Shown here: piece after piece, positions 8,895 through 17,004 of the stretch
Layout: every line of letters starts with the position of its first letter
Position numbering within the stretch: the stretch's first letter is position 1
The notes under the pieces: model-generated
What the model was told of the DNA's origin: nothing
Databases searched by the model: none
What the model saw: the letters and a program-made list of their open reading frames with translations, nothing else
From: Firmicutes bacterium UBA3871
GTDB lineage: Bacteria > Bacillota > Clostridia > Peptostreptococcales > Anaerovoracaceae
Reading direction: 5' to 3'
Length of the DNA: 20,442 nt
Assembly (NCBI GenBank): GCA_002392265.1
Contig: DGGP01000019.1
Location: 1-20,442, forward strand
Position numbers and translations under genes: made by a program

Positions 8895-9650
8895 TTGCAG
8901 CTCGTTGCTCCGGACCCGATTGCTTTCAGCATTGGGAGTTTTGACATCAGATGGTACGGCGTAATCATTGCGCTCGGCACGCTTTTAGCGGTTCTGATAG
9001 CCTATAAAAGATCGGAAAAATTCGGCATATCAGGAGATGATTTGCTCGACATATTTTTAATTGTGCTGCCTGTTGCAATTGTCGGTCTCAGGGTTTATTA
9101 CGTAATATTTAACTGGGATGAATATGCGGGTGATATAGGCGCAATGCTCGACATCCGAAGCGGCGGACTGGCTATACACGGCGGCCTGATTTTCGGCATG
9201 CTTGCAGGCTGGCTTGTTTGCAGGCACAAGCACATCAGCATACTGAATGCGCTCGATCTCAGTGTCCCATGCATAGCACTGGGGCAGGCCATAGGCAGGT
9301 GGGGAAACTTTTTTAACGAGGAAGCTCACGGCGGTGCGACGGATTTTCCGATTGCGGTGCTTATTGACGGCGTCAGCTATCATGCCACATTTCTTTATGA
9401 GTCGCTTTGGTGCTTTATGCTGTTTTTCCTGCTTTCTGCTGTGGGAAAGCACAGACATTTCAGAGGCCAGGCTTTCTGCCTTTATGTGATTTTGTACTCT
9501 GTCGAAAGATTTTTCGTCGAGTTCCTGCGTACGGACAGCCTGATGATAGGTCCATTTAAACAGGCCATGGTCTTCAGCTTTTGTGCGGTTTTAGCAGGTA
9601 TTGCATTTTATGTTTTCCTTTCACGCAGGGAACGGAGAGATTCTTTATGA
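8895..9650 (+). CDS. lgt: Prolipoprotein diacylglyceryl transferase
   Basis: Lgt is a multi-pass inner-membrane enzyme that moves diacylglycerol from phosphatidylglycerol to the lipobox cysteine of preprolipoproteins, the first step of lipoprotein maturation. Family marks are SFDIRWYG near the N-terminus, HGGL at 95-98, and the signature GRWGNFFNEEAHGG at 134-147. About seven hydrophobic segments follow the usual spacing over 251 residues. I choose the TTG at 8895 because AAGGAG lies 8 bases upstream and the product then starts where Lgt proteins do. Upstream in-frame ATGs (8757, 8859) lack a ribosome site, and the first would lie upstream of the likely promoter. The stop overlaps the start of the GGDEF remnant. 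Confidence 0.95.
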   Translation: MQLVAPDPIAFSIGSFDIRWYGVIIALGTLLAVLIAYKRSEKFGISGDDLLDIFLIVLPVAIVGLRVYYVIFNWDEYAGDIGAMLDIRSGGLAIHGGLIFGMLAGWLVCRHKHISILNALDLSVPCIALGQAIGRWGNFFNEEAHGGATDFPIAVLIDGVSYHATFLYESLWCFMLFFLLSAVGKHRHFRGQAFCLYVILYSVERFFVEFLRTDSLMIGPFKQAMVFSFCAVLAGIAFYVFLSRRERRDSL

Positions 9651-9902
9651 AGCAGTTTCAATTTGAAGTAAAAAATATTACAAGCCTCAGAAATCAGCTT
9701 GAAAAGATAAAGAAGGCTTGCCGAGACCATCAGAGAAAGGTTTGCAAACGAGACTTTTGTCAATAAAGAGAGGATTACTCTCAGCCTTGGAGCAACGCCT
9801 CTGCGAGAGGGCGAAGAGCTTATGGATGTATGCAGGAGAGTCGATGACGCCCTCTATGCGGCAAAAGCAGCGGGAAAGAACCGCTTGGTATGGTTTGATT
9901 AA
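9647..9902 (+). pseudogene. Remnant of a GGDEF (diguanylate cyclase-like) protein
   Basis: A short frame begins at ATG 9647, overlapping the lgt stop (ATGA), and reads MKQFQFEVKNITSLRNQLEK before running out of sense and stopping at 9764-9766. In a different frame, 9711-9902 encodes about 63 residues that match the C-terminal half of a GGDEF domain. These are AETIRERF, the strand ITLSLGAT, then VDDALYAAKAAGKNRL and a stop at 9900-9902. The GG(D/E)EF catalytic loop itself is absent. The two parts overlap and are out of frame by one. I infer that a full sensor-GGDEF gene lost its middle by deletion, leaving its first 20 or so codons and its tail. It should have no cyclase activity. Confidence 0.8.
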
Positions 9903-9941
9903 AGGGACATAAGGCATATTATGCCCCTTTTCTTTTTTTTT
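9902..9941 (+). terminator. Intrinsic terminator after lgt and the GGDEF remnant
   Basis: An 11-bp stem with one A-C mismatch (9902-9912 against 9919-9929) and a 6-base loop is followed by a long T-run (TTTCTTTTTTTTT to 9941). It begins inside the stop of the remnant, so it was probably the terminator of the intact gene. Confidence 0.88.
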
Positions 9942-9963
9942 GTGAAGTTTTTTTGCATTACTA

Positions 9964-9992
9964 TTGCAATTATTTATTATAATAATTATAAT
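9964..9992 (+). promoter_or_regulatory. Sigma-A type promoter for the two-component cassette
   Basis: TTGCAA at 9964-9969 and TATAAT at 9987-9992 are separated by exactly 17 bases, about 70 bases before the kinase ATG. A second TATAAT at 9978-9983 has TTGCAT 19 bases upstream (9953-9958) and could be a weaker alternative start. Confidence 0.65.
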
Positions 9993-10060
9993 GATGAAAA
10001 ATTTGTGATTTTACGCGTTTAGCGTTTTTTGGAAGTGTAGATTGGTGGTGTATTTTAATA

Positions 10061-12889
10061 ATGTATTCTGTGATCATTGGCATTCAGTGTGCCAGCATCA
10101 TAATGCTTTTGATTGAATGCTGGATTGTCATGAAGCATGCAAAGACCATGCTTCACGGCTTCCTCGCTTTGAGCTGCATATCAACGGTGTTTAACAATCT
10201 CGGCTACCTGGTTGAATTGATGTCTCGTTCGCAGGAGGCATATTTTGCTGCGCTCAGACTTTCATATATGGGCAGAATCTGGATCAGCTTTGCCCTGCTT
10301 ATGTTTATTGCCGAGCTGACACGCAGCAAATTTATAAAGTCCCTGAAATATGTCTTTGCGACTATTAATGGGGCTGTTTATATTGCAATGTTTACGACGA
10401 TGCAGACAGGCCTTTACTATAAAAACTGCGGATTTGAAATGCACGGTGATTTCCCGATGTTCATCCATGACGACGGAATTATGCACCAGATTTGGTCTGC
10501 TGTTATTTTTGTGCAGATTATAATAGGCCTTTATGCGCTTTTCAGCGAACAGCACAAAGAAAATGATGCAAATAGGCGCCGTCAGCTGTTTATGGTTATA
10601 TGTGCCGTACTGGTTCAGTCGGTAGCGGTAATATTACAGCTGTTAAAGGTAATCCCTATATCTTATGTATATGACTTGACAATGCTCGGATATCCGATAG
10701 GGACTGTATTCATGTTTGTGGCAATCAAAAAATACGACCTGCTCGATGCCGAAGTAATTGCTCGCCAGTTCATCATAAATCAGCTTTCTGAAGCTATTAT
10801 TGCTGTGGACAGGCACGGTGTGCCGAGATTTTATAATGAACCGGCAAAACAGATGGCACCGCATCTTGGAGGCACTCTCCAAAGCGTGCTCGAAGTGATG
10901 CAGAGGTCGCTAAGCAGTGAAAAGCCAATCAGGGTCGGTAATCGAATCTATACGGCAAAAGAAAACATGCTCATCCTTCAGGGAAAAAACATGGGAAAAA
11001 TTTACGCGCTCGTGGACTCGACAGATGCCTACAGATATATGGATGAAATAAAGGAGCAGAGGCGGCTTGCATTCCAGGCAAATAAAGCAAAGTCAGCCTT
11101 TCTGGCAAATATGTCGCACGAAATCAGAACGCCTATCAACTCAATTCTGGGTATGGACGAAATGATTATGCGTGAAAGCTCGGAGGACGAGATTATAGAG
11201 AATGCCGAAAACATAGAATCGGCGGGCAGGCATCTGCTTTCCATCATTAACGATATTCTGGATATTTCAAAGATAGAAGAAGGCAAGCTGGAAATCATCG
11301 AGGTTGATTACGATTTGACATCCGTAATTAACGACCTCGTCAATACGATTCAGATGCGTGCAGACAGCAAAGGGCTGCTTTTAAAGCTTGATGTCGACGG
11401 GGAAATCCCTAAAATGCTGCATGGCGATGAAATCAGGATAAAGCAGGTGGCATTTAACATACTTACGAATGCCGTAAAGTATACAGAAAAAGGCTCGGTA
11501 ACGATGAATGTCAGCTACGAAAAGGTCAAAGACGAGCCGGAGAGCATCCTCCTCAGAATCAGTGTAACCGATACTGGCATAGGCATAAAGGAAGAGGACC
11601 TGCCAAAGCTGTTCAAGGCCTTTGAAAGAATCGAGGAATCGAGAAACCGCAGCATCGAGGGAACAGGTCTGGGAATGAGTATTTCAAAGCGCCTTCTGAA
11701 TATGATGGGTGGCAGCCTTGAAATCGAAAGCGAATACGGGAAGGGCTCGACCTTTGCTTTCACAGTAAAGCAGCGAGTTGTTCAGTGGGAGCCGGTCGGT
11801 CATTACGAGGACAGCTACAAGCGTGCGGTAGAGGGCAGAAAGAAATACAGAACCAGCTTTATTGCACCGGAAGCGAGAGTCCTGGTTATAGACGATACTC
11901 CTATGAACCTTTCTGTGTTCAAGGGACTTTTAAAGCAGACACGCGTTAAAATTGACACAGCTGCCAGTGGTGATGAGGGAATAGAGTATGCCAAAGAAAA
12001 CAATTATGACATCATCTTTATAGACCACATGATGCCGCATAAAGACGGAGTCGAAACTTTGGCGGAAATAAAGGCAATGAATGTGCCAAGCAGCGGGGCG
12101 GTAACTGTATGTCTCACCGCAAATGCTATTTCCGGCGCTCGGGAGAAATATCTCGCAGCAGGCTTTGACGATTATCTTTCAAAGCCGATAGAGGCAAATC
12201 GCCTCGAGCACATGATAATGGACTATCTGCCTGATGAAAAAGTGCAGGAGGTTAGTGCAAGCGAGGCGGAAAGCAGCAGTTCAGGAGAAATTCCGAAGTG
12301 GCTTTACGGTGTAGGAGAGCTGGACATTCAGGTGGGGCTCAGGCGCTGTGGTACAGTGGAGCTCTATCTGGAAACGCTTGGCATATATGCCGGCATGGTA
12401 AAAGAAAACGCCGATGAAATCGAAAACTACCTAAAAGCAGGAGATGTAAAAAATGCCACAATAAAGATTCATGCACTGAAGAGCACGTCGCGTGCAATTG
12501 GCGCAGTCAGCCTCGGAGACCTGGCGGAAATGCTCGAAGATGCGGGGAACGAAAATGATGTGGAAACTCTTGAAAGGGCAGTGCCGGGCATGCTTAGAAT
12601 TTACCGCGGCATAGGTGAAGCGCTTGGCAAAATTGAGGAAGAAAAAAAGGCGACAGAGCCAAAGGCCGCAGAAAAACAGAAAATCTCGGGAGCCGAATTA
12701 AAGGAGGCCTTCACGGCAATCGGCGAGTTTATGTCTGTGGCGGATTATGACAGTGCGCTGCAGCTTATCGAAAAGCTTTCCGATTACAATGTGCCGGAAA
12801 AGGAAAAGGAGCGGTGTGATGCGCTCAGAAAAGCGCCAGACGGGTTTATGTACGAAAAAATCAGTGAGTTATTGAAAGAAGGAGAATGA
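10061..12889 (+). CDS. Membrane hybrid histidine kinase with 7TM sensor, receiver and HPt domains
   Basis: This is a 942-residue phosphorelay sensor. Residues 1-225 carry about seven hydrophobic helices, like the 7TM N-terminal module of bacterial histidine kinases. A PAS-like linker follows (about 226-330, with AIIAVDRHGVPRFYN). HisKA has the phospho-accepting His353 in FLANMSHEIRTP. The HATPase domain shows NILTNAVKYT, DTGIGI and GTGLGMSI. The receiver has the acidic pair Asp611/Asp612, phospho-acceptor Asp655 in FIDHMMP and Lys708 in LSKP. The HPt domain has His804 in KIHALKSTSRAIG. A charged helical tail (about 855-942) is unassigned. The complete His-Asp-His chain implies phosphotransfer to a separate receiver, presumably the overlapping downstream gene. 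The signal is unknown. The ribosome site GGTGGTG is modest. Confidence 0.94.
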   Translation: MYSVIIGIQCASIIMLLIECWIVMKHAKTMLHGFLALSCISTVFNNLGYLVELMSRSQEAYFAALRLSYMGRIWISFALLMFIAELTRSKFIKSLKYVFATINGAVYIAMFTTMQTGLYYKNCGFEMHGDFPMFIHDDGIMHQIWSAVIFVQIIIGLYALFSEQHKENDANRRRQLFMVICAVLVQSVAVILQLLKVIPISYVYDLTMLGYPIGTVFMFVAIKKYDLLDAEVIARQFIINQLSEAIIAVDRHGVPRFYNEPAKQMAPHLGGTLQSVLEVMQRSLSSEKPIRVGNRIYTAKENMLILQGKNMGKIYALVDSTDAYRYMDEIKEQRRLAFQANKAKSAFLANMSHEIRTPINSILGMDEMIMRESSEDEIIENAENIESAGRHLLSIINDILDISKIEEGKLEIIEVDYDLTSVINDLVNTIQMRADSKGLLLKLDVDGEIPKMLHGDEIRIKQVAFNILTNAVKYTEKGSVTMNVSYEKVKDEPESILLRISVTDTGIGIKEEDLPKLFKAFERIEESRNRSIEGTGLGMSISKRLLNMMGGSLEIESEYGKGSTFAFTVKQRVVQWEPVGHYEDSYKRAVEGRKKYRTSFIAPEARVLVIDDTPMNLSVFKGLLKQTRVKIDTAASGDEGIEYAKENNYDIIFIDHMMPHKDGVETLAEIKAMNVPSSGAVTVCLTANAISGAREKYLAAGFDDYLSKPIEANRLEHMIMDYLPDEKVQEVSASEAESSSSGEIPKWLYGVGELDIQVGLRRCGTVELYLETLGIYAGMVKENADEIENYLKAGDVKNATIKIHALKSTSRAIGAVSLGDLAEMLEDAGNENDVETLERAVPGMLRIYRGIGEALGKIEEEKKATEPKAAEKQKISGAELKEAFTAIGEFMSVADYDSALQLIEKLSDYNVPEKEKERCDALRKAPDGFMYEKISELLKEGE

Positions 12890-13665
12890 AAATGGCAAGC
12901 AATATACTTGTTATCAGCAAAGGAGCAGTGTTCATGACAGATGCTCTCGTTTCAAACCTTGAAGCGTGGGGCTTTGGCACGAAGGTGGTGGAGCCGAGCC
13001 TCGCGGCGATTGAAAATGAACGTGAAAAGACCGATTTGTATCTGATATATGCCGGCGATTTTATATTTGAGACGCCGGAAATACTCATCAATCTCAAGGA
13101 TATCTGCAATGAGGATGATAAAATGGTCTGCATTATCGGGTATCAAAAGGAGATTGACGAAATAAAAAACGTAATGCCGGAGTTTTTAATTTCGAGCGAG
13201 TTTGAAAGGCCTTTCGACATGAAGGTTCTGATGTTCGAGTTAAAGAAAATTTGCGCCGCTGATGAGGAGCGACGCAAGGGTAAAAATATTCTGCTTGTCG
13301 ATGATGATGTAACCTTCCTGAAGATAATGAAGGAATGGCTTTCAAAGAAGTATTACATCACAGTAGCAAGATCGGGCATGCAGGCGTTGACCTATATCGC
13401 CACCCACAAACCTGATTTAATTCTGCTCGATTACGATATGCCGATTACAACCGGCCCGCAGGTAATGGAAATGATCAGGAGCGAGCATGATGCCGAAGAC
13501 ATACCCATCATTTTCCTGACAGGCAAATCCGACAAGGAAAGTGTTGTAAAGGTTATGTCGCTCCACCCGCAGGGCTATCTTTTGAAAAGCCTCAGCAAAG
13601 CCGAAATTGTTGAATCGGTCGATAATTTCTTTGAAACGAAAAAATGGGAACTGCCTGATGAGTAG
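12886..13665 (+). CDS. Response regulator with degenerate plus true receiver domains, no output domain
   Basis: This 259-residue cytosolic protein starts four bases inside the kinase stop (ATGA), so it is translationally coupled and is the likely phosphate acceptor. Residues 5-122 have the length and alternating pattern of a receiver fold (NILVISKG start, LYLIYAG where the acceptor strand would lie) but no aspartate at the acceptor site, so this half is a pseudo-receiver. Residues 134-250 are a canonical receiver: acidic DDD at 139-141, acceptor Asp182 in LLDYDMP, Thr in FLTGKS, and Lys234 in YLLKS. No DNA-binding, GGDEF or HD domain follows, so it acts through protein contacts or as a phosphate shuttle. 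A second ATG six bases on (12892) is an alternative start. Confidence 0.88.
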   Translation: MKMASNILVISKGAVFMTDALVSNLEAWGFGTKVVEPSLAAIENEREKTDLYLIYAGDFIFETPEILINLKDICNEDDKMVCIIGYQKEIDEIKNVMPEFLISSEFERPFDMKVLMFELKKICAADEERRKGKNILLVDDDVTFLKIMKEWLSKKYYITVARSGMQALTYIATHKPDLILLDYDMPITTGPQVMEMIRSEHDAEDIPIIFLTGKSDKESVVKVMSLHPQGYLLKSLSKAEIVESVDNFFETKKWELPDE

Positions 13666-13685
13666 TGCTATGTCCTTGCCTATCG

Positions 13686-14072
13686 CTACTTTTCTGCCAA
13701 AATGTCACGAATCTGAGTCAGGAGCTCCTCCTGAGTAGGACCGGCAGGCTCTTCCTCGGCAGGGGCTTCTTCAGGCTTCTTTGCAACGCTCGTAGCCTTG
13801 TTAACAGCCTTTATCAGGAAGAAAACGCAAAGCGCCACGAGCAGGAAGTTGATAATAGCCTGAATGAAGTTGCCAACCATCAGCTCTGCACTACCCACTG
13901 TAATTGCGATGCCGGTAAAGTCGATTCCTCCGCAAATCATCCCGATGATAGGGCCTATAACATCGCCGACCAGGGAGTTAACGATGGCGGTAAACGCACC
14001 GCCGATGATAACGCCTACAGCGAGATCCATGACATTTCCGCGCATTATAAATTCTTTAAATTCCTTAATCAT
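13686..14072 (-). CDS. mscL: Large-conductance mechanosensitive channel MscL
   Basis: MscL is a homopentameric membrane channel that opens under membrane tension to release solutes during hypo-osmotic shock. The 128-residue protein shows the family start EFKEFIMRGNVMDLAVGVIIGGAF, split here as EFKEFIMRG and VMDLAVGVIIGGAF. It has two transmembrane helices (about 15-43 and 68-95), the periplasmic loop between them, and a charged C-terminal helix ending TQIRDILAEK. The tail between TM2 and that helix is Pro/Glu-rich. A GAAAGGAAGAGAG purine-rich ribosome site precedes the ATG. It converges on the response regulator with a 20-base gap and no obvious shared terminator. A TATAAT on the minus strand (14110-14115) could be its -10. 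Confidence 0.96.
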   Translation of the reverse strand: MIKEFKEFIMRGNVMDLAVGVIIGGAFTAIVNSLVGDVIGPIIGMICGGIDFTGIAITVGSAELMVGNFIQAIINFLLVALCVFFLIKAVNKATSVAKKPEEAPAEEEPAGPTQEELLTQIRDILAEK

Positions 14073-14193
14073 ACTCTCTCTTCCTTTCTTTGTCAGAAAT
14101 ACGGTTTTGATTATATTTGATTTTGAATATATTTGACGCTGTTATTTTACCATACAATTATGATAATTGCCACAGTTAAGGAAAGTAATAACA

Positions 14194-14222
14194 TTGCAAC
14201 CCTGCCCCGATTAGTGTATAAT
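14194..14222 (+). promoter_or_regulatory. Sigma-A type promoter for the ychF operon
   Basis: TTGCAA at 14194-14199 and TATAAT at 14217-14222 have a 17-base spacer. The predicted start is about 65 bases before the ychF ATG, which has a clean AAGGAGAT ribosome site at 14279-14286. Confidence 0.7.
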
Positions 14223-14241
14223 AAAATCGCTAATTCGGGGC
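14204..14241. repeat. Inverted repeat straddling the ychF -10
   Basis: GCCCCGATTAG (14204-14214) is complementary to CTAATTCGGGGC (14230-14241) with one extra A. The arms lie on either side of the TATAAT, covering the spacer and the predicted start site. It could be an operator. Followed by ATTTTTATG, it could instead be a weak terminator for plus-strand read-through. The sequence alone does not decide. Confidence 0.45.
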
Positions 14242-14294
14242 ATTTTTATGCCTGCGGGCAGCAAACGACAACAATCTAAGGAGATAAATACGTT

Positions 14295-15386
14295 ATGAAA
14301 TTAGGAATCGTTGGTCTTCCGAATGTCGGAAAAAGTACACTTTTTAATGCGATCACAAAGGCAGGCGCAGAGGCTGCGAACTATCCGTTCTGCACAATCG
14401 AGCCGAATATCGGTGTTGTAACCGTGCCGGATGAACGCATTACAAAGCTTCATGAGATATATAATTCAAAGAAAACCGTCTATGCGACCATCGAGTTTTG
14501 CGATATCGCGGGTCTTGTAAAGGGCGCCTCAAAGGGTGAGGGTCTCGGAAACAAGTTCCTCGGCCACATTCGCGAGGTCGAAGCAATCGTGCATGTGGTG
14601 CGTTGCTTTGAAGACGACAATGTCGTTCACGTAAACGGCCATACCGACCCGACAGGTGATATCGAGACAATCAACATGGAGCTCATTCTCTCCGATATGG
14701 AAATCCTCGAGCGCCGCATCGCAAAGGCAAAGAGCAGCATGAAGGGCGGCGACAAGAGTCAGGCTCACGATCTCGCCGTTATGGAAAGCATTTACGACTG
14801 GCTCGGACAGGGCAAAAATGCGCGTGCAATGGAAATTGACGAAGAAGACCTGGCATTTGTAAAATCCATAGGACTTCTTTCATACAAGCCGATTATTTAT
14901 GTGGCAAACGTTTCGGAGGATGATGCGGCGAGTGGCAATGCTTACACTGAAGAGGTGCGCAAAATTGCCGATGCCGAAGGCTCGCAGACAGTAATCATCT
15001 GCGCCGGCATTGAGGCAGAGCTTGCCGAGATGGACGACGAGGAGAGGGCAGAGTTCCTCGCAGACATGGGCATAGAGGAGAGCGGCCTCGACAAGCTGAT
15101 CAAGGCTTCCTATGCGCTCCTCAACCTCATTTCGTTCCTCACAGCAGGCGAAGATGAGTGCCGTGCGTGGACCATCAGCCGCGGAACAAAGGCTCCGCAG
15201 GCAGCCGGCAAGATTCATACCGACTTTGAGAGAGGCTTCATTCGTGCCGAGACCATTGCTTATGACAGCTTCATTGAGGTCGGAGGCAGCATGGCGGCGG
15301 CTCGCGAAAAGGGCCTGCTCCGCTCAGAGGGCAAGGAATACATCGTTAAAGACGGGGACATCATCACGTTCCTGTTTAATGTATAA
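14295..15386 (+). CDS. ychF: Redox-regulated ATPase/GTPase YchF (OLA1 family)
   Basis: This is a ribosome-associated P-loop protein of the Obg-related YchF/OLA1 family, whose members usually prefer ATP over GTP. P-loop GLPNVGKST spans residues 7-15, G3 DIAG 70-73, and the altered G4 motif NVSE 205-208, which replaces NKxD and explains the ATP preference known for the family. The C-terminal TGS-like domain includes [14 protein letters not shown] and the ending [11 protein letters not shown]. Length (363) is standard. It leads a plus-strand operon with the UPF0145 gene 32 bases downstream. Confidence 0.97.
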   Translation: MKLGIVGLPNVGKSTLFNAITKAGAEAANYPFCTIEPNIGVVTVPDERITKLHEIYNSKKTVYATIEFCDIAGLVKGASKGEGLGNKFLGHIREVEAIVHVVRCFEDDNVVHVNGHTDPTGDIETINMELILSDMEILERRIAKAKSSMKGGDKSQAHDLAVMESIYDWLGQGKNARAMEIDEEDLAFVKSIGLLSYKPIIYVANVSEDDAASGNAYTEEVRKIADAEGSQTVIICAGIEAELAEMDDEERAEFLADMGIEESGLDKLIKASYALLNLISFLTAGEDECRAWTISRGTKAPQAAGKIHTDFERGFIRAETIAYDSFIEVGGSMAAAREKGLLRSEGKEYIVKDGDIITFLFNV

Positions 15387-15418
15387 ACTTATTTATGGGA
15401 ATCAAAAGGAGGTATATT

Positions 15419-15739
15419 ATGATTTCAACAACAACACCAACGATTGATGGAAAAGTAATCGAAGAGTACAAGGGCATCGTGTTTGGTGAAGTCATCGCGG
15501 GAGTGGATTTTGTAAAGGATTTTGTTGCGGGACTTTCGAACTTTTTCGGCGGCAGATCCTCAACCTATGAGGACGAGCTGATTAACGCACGCCAGCAGGC
15601 GATTGCTGAGATGGAAAATCGCGCATCACAAATCGGAGCAAATGCAGTAGTCGGTGTCGACATCGATTACGAGGTGCTCGGCGCAAACAACGGTATGCTG
15701 ATGGTTACCGCATCAGGAACCGCAGTCGTTGTAAGATAG
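15419..15739 (+). CDS. UPF0145 / YbjQ-like protein
   Basis: This 106-residue protein has the YbjQ/UPF0145 (DUF74) pattern: an N-terminal [22 protein letters not shown], split here as TTTPTIDG and [13 protein letters not shown]. Next come a [13 protein letters not shown] helix, an Ala-rich ARQQAIAEM helix, and the C-terminal strands [13 protein letters not shown] and [10 protein letters not shown]. Family members form pentameric barrels; the cellular role is not established. I start at ATG 15419 because a perfect AAAGGAGGT ribosome site (15405-15413) precedes it. The longer reading from 15395 places that site inside the gene. Confidence 0.93.
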   Translation: MISTTTPTIDGKVIEEYKGIVFGEVIAGVDFVKDFVAGLSNFFGGRSSTYEDELINARQQAIAEMENRASQIGANAVVGVDIDYEVLGANNGMLMVTASGTAVVVR

Positions 15740-15744
15740 GAAGA

Positions 15745-16638
15745 ATGGGAAGCAAAAAGCGTGAACTCACAACTCTACAGTCGGAAATTCTGATGGCATC
15801 GGTAATACTGGCGCGCAGTACATCCTTTGTCATTTCAAAGATTTCACTTGGAACCATGCCGCCTTTTAACATTCTGGCGGTGCGGTTCCTTTTGGCATTC
15901 ATTATTTTGGCCGCTGTTTTCTTTAAGCGCCTCCGTGAAATTGACAAAGCCGCACTTCGCAGCGGCATCATTTTGGGTGTAATCCTAAATGCAGTGCTGG
16001 CCTTTGAACTGTACGGTATGCAGACTGCTGAATCATCCATGTCTTCCCTGATCGAAAACTCTGCATTCATGCTGGTTCCGGTCTTTATGATAATATTTCA
16101 GCGCACATTCCCTTCAAAGAAAAATGTCCTGGGGATGGCGCTGGCTTTTTGTGGCATTATAATCTTAAACTTTGGCCCCGGGGCAGAATTTAACATCGGA
16201 TACATCTACTATCTCGCGGCCATGTTTTTCTATGCCATTTTGATCTTTGTCACATCCATAGTGTCTAAAAATGCCGACCCGCTCCTCATAGGAATCGTGC
16301 AGGTCGGCACAATGTTTATAGTTTCTTTCGCAGAAGCCCTGATTTACGAGGACTTCCGCATGCCTGCCGACGGCAAAGAGTGGGGCATGGTGCTTGCACT
16401 TGCAATAGTTTGCACCGCCTTCGGCTTTACCCTCCAGCCTGTAGCGCAGCGCGGCCTTTCAGCAGATCGCGCCGGTATGTTTTCGGTGCTGAGTCCTCTC
16501 GGTGCAGTACTTTGGGGCTACATCATACTGGCTGAACCGCTTACACCTCTGAAGCTGGTGGGCGGCTCGCTCATCCTGATCGGCATTGCCCTGCCGTCGG
16601 TGAAGCGCAAGCATCTGCCACCTAATAATCATTTTTAG
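15745..16638 (+). CDS. EamA/DMT family transporter
   Basis: This 297-residue integral membrane protein has ten predicted helices in two repeated halves of about five, the layout of the drug/metabolite transporter (EamA) superfamily. Visible family features are ARSTSFVISKISLGTMPPF and the RFLLAFIIL segment in the first half, and LSPLGAVLWGYIILAEPLTPLKLVGGSLILIG in the second, split here as LSPLGAVLWGYIILAEPLT and KLVGGSLILIG. Substrate cannot be deduced; family members export metabolites or amino acids. It starts five bases after the YbjQ-like stop, with GGAAG as ribosome site, so it is the last gene of the ychF operon. Confidence 0.92.
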   Translation: MGSKKRELTTLQSEILMASVILARSTSFVISKISLGTMPPFNILAVRFLLAFIILAAVFFKRLREIDKAALRSGIILGVILNAVLAFELYGMQTAESSMSSLIENSAFMLVPVFMIIFQRTFPSKKNVLGMALAFCGIIILNFGPGAEFNIGYIYYLAAMFFYAILIFVTSIVSKNADPLLIGIVQVGTMFIVSFAEALIYEDFRMPADGKEWGMVLALAIVCTAFGFTLQPVAQRGLSADRAGMFSVLSPLGAVLWGYIILAEPLTPLKLVGGSLILIGIALPSVKRKHLPPNNHF

Positions 16639-16766
16639 AATTTTTCTTGCGACAGAGGTATTAATGGGGCATTACCCGGTCTTTTCTGTATTTGGTCGCT
16701 GTATGTATACTGCCAGACAGGATAGTTGAACTGATTCCTGCAAGCAATAATACCGTGTATATATGT

Positions 16767-16813
16767 AAAAGTTGACTCCAAATGCGAAAATCGTTTGTGG
16801 AGTCAACTTTTTT
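16767..16813. repeat. Hairpin repeat unit, copy 1 (likely terminator of the ychF operon)
   Basis: AAAAGTTGACTCCA (16767-16780) pairs perfectly with TGGAGTCAACTTTT (16798-16811), and the inner stem is degenerate. On the plus strand it ends in TTTTTT, so it works as an intrinsic terminator for the EamA gene 128 bases upstream. It shares AAGTTGACTCCAAATGCGA with copy 2. Confidence 0.85.
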
Positions 16814-16945
16814 CTATGTATTTATGTTAAAATATGTAATTTGAATCAAAATATAGAAATTTATTCAAGAATATAATACTAAAAATAGAAATAAATGGAA
16901 AACAACAACGAAAAATATCGTGCAATTACCATTTTATGGATAAAG

Positions 16946-16989
16946 AAGTTGACTCCAAATGCGATTTTTGCATTTGGAGTCAACTCTTT
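16946..16989. repeat. Hairpin repeat unit, copy 2 (likely terminator of the dehydrogenase)
   Basis: AGTTGACTCCAAATGC (16947-16962) and GCATTTGGAGTCAACT (16970-16985) form a perfect 16-bp stem with a 7-base loop; outer AAAG/CTTT can extend it across a bulge. On the minus strand it follows the dehydrogenase stop by about 20 bases and ends in TTCTTTAT, a moderate terminator. It is nearly the same sequence as copy 1, 177 bases away. Confidence 0.85.
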
Positions 16990-17004
16990 AAACTTTCATA
17001 TGCT

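Larger units (their letters stand above)
16639..17004. other. 366-base non-coding gap with two near-identical hairpins
   Basis: No convincing gene lies between the converging EamA and dehydrogenase genes. From 16639 to 16766 I recognise nothing. From 16767 to 16989 is a very AT-rich block bounded by two palindromic units that share the same 19-base left arm. A perfect TATAAT lies at 16872-16877 with no -35 at standard spacing. A 37-codon frame (16895-17008) lacks a ribosome site. Confidence 0.7.

Noticed and set aside
9990..10032. ACGC-GTTTA-GCGT followed by TTTTTT before the kinase, as a terminator or attenuator
   Set aside because: The stem is only four base pairs, too weak to call.
16661..16813. 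Minus-strand open stretch of about 50 codons (LAGISSTILSGSIHTATKYR in part) in the gap after the EamA gene
   Set aside because: It reads like a plausible protein tail but has no start codon or ribosome site and begins inside the hairpin repeat. It could be a relic, but cannot be supported as a gene.
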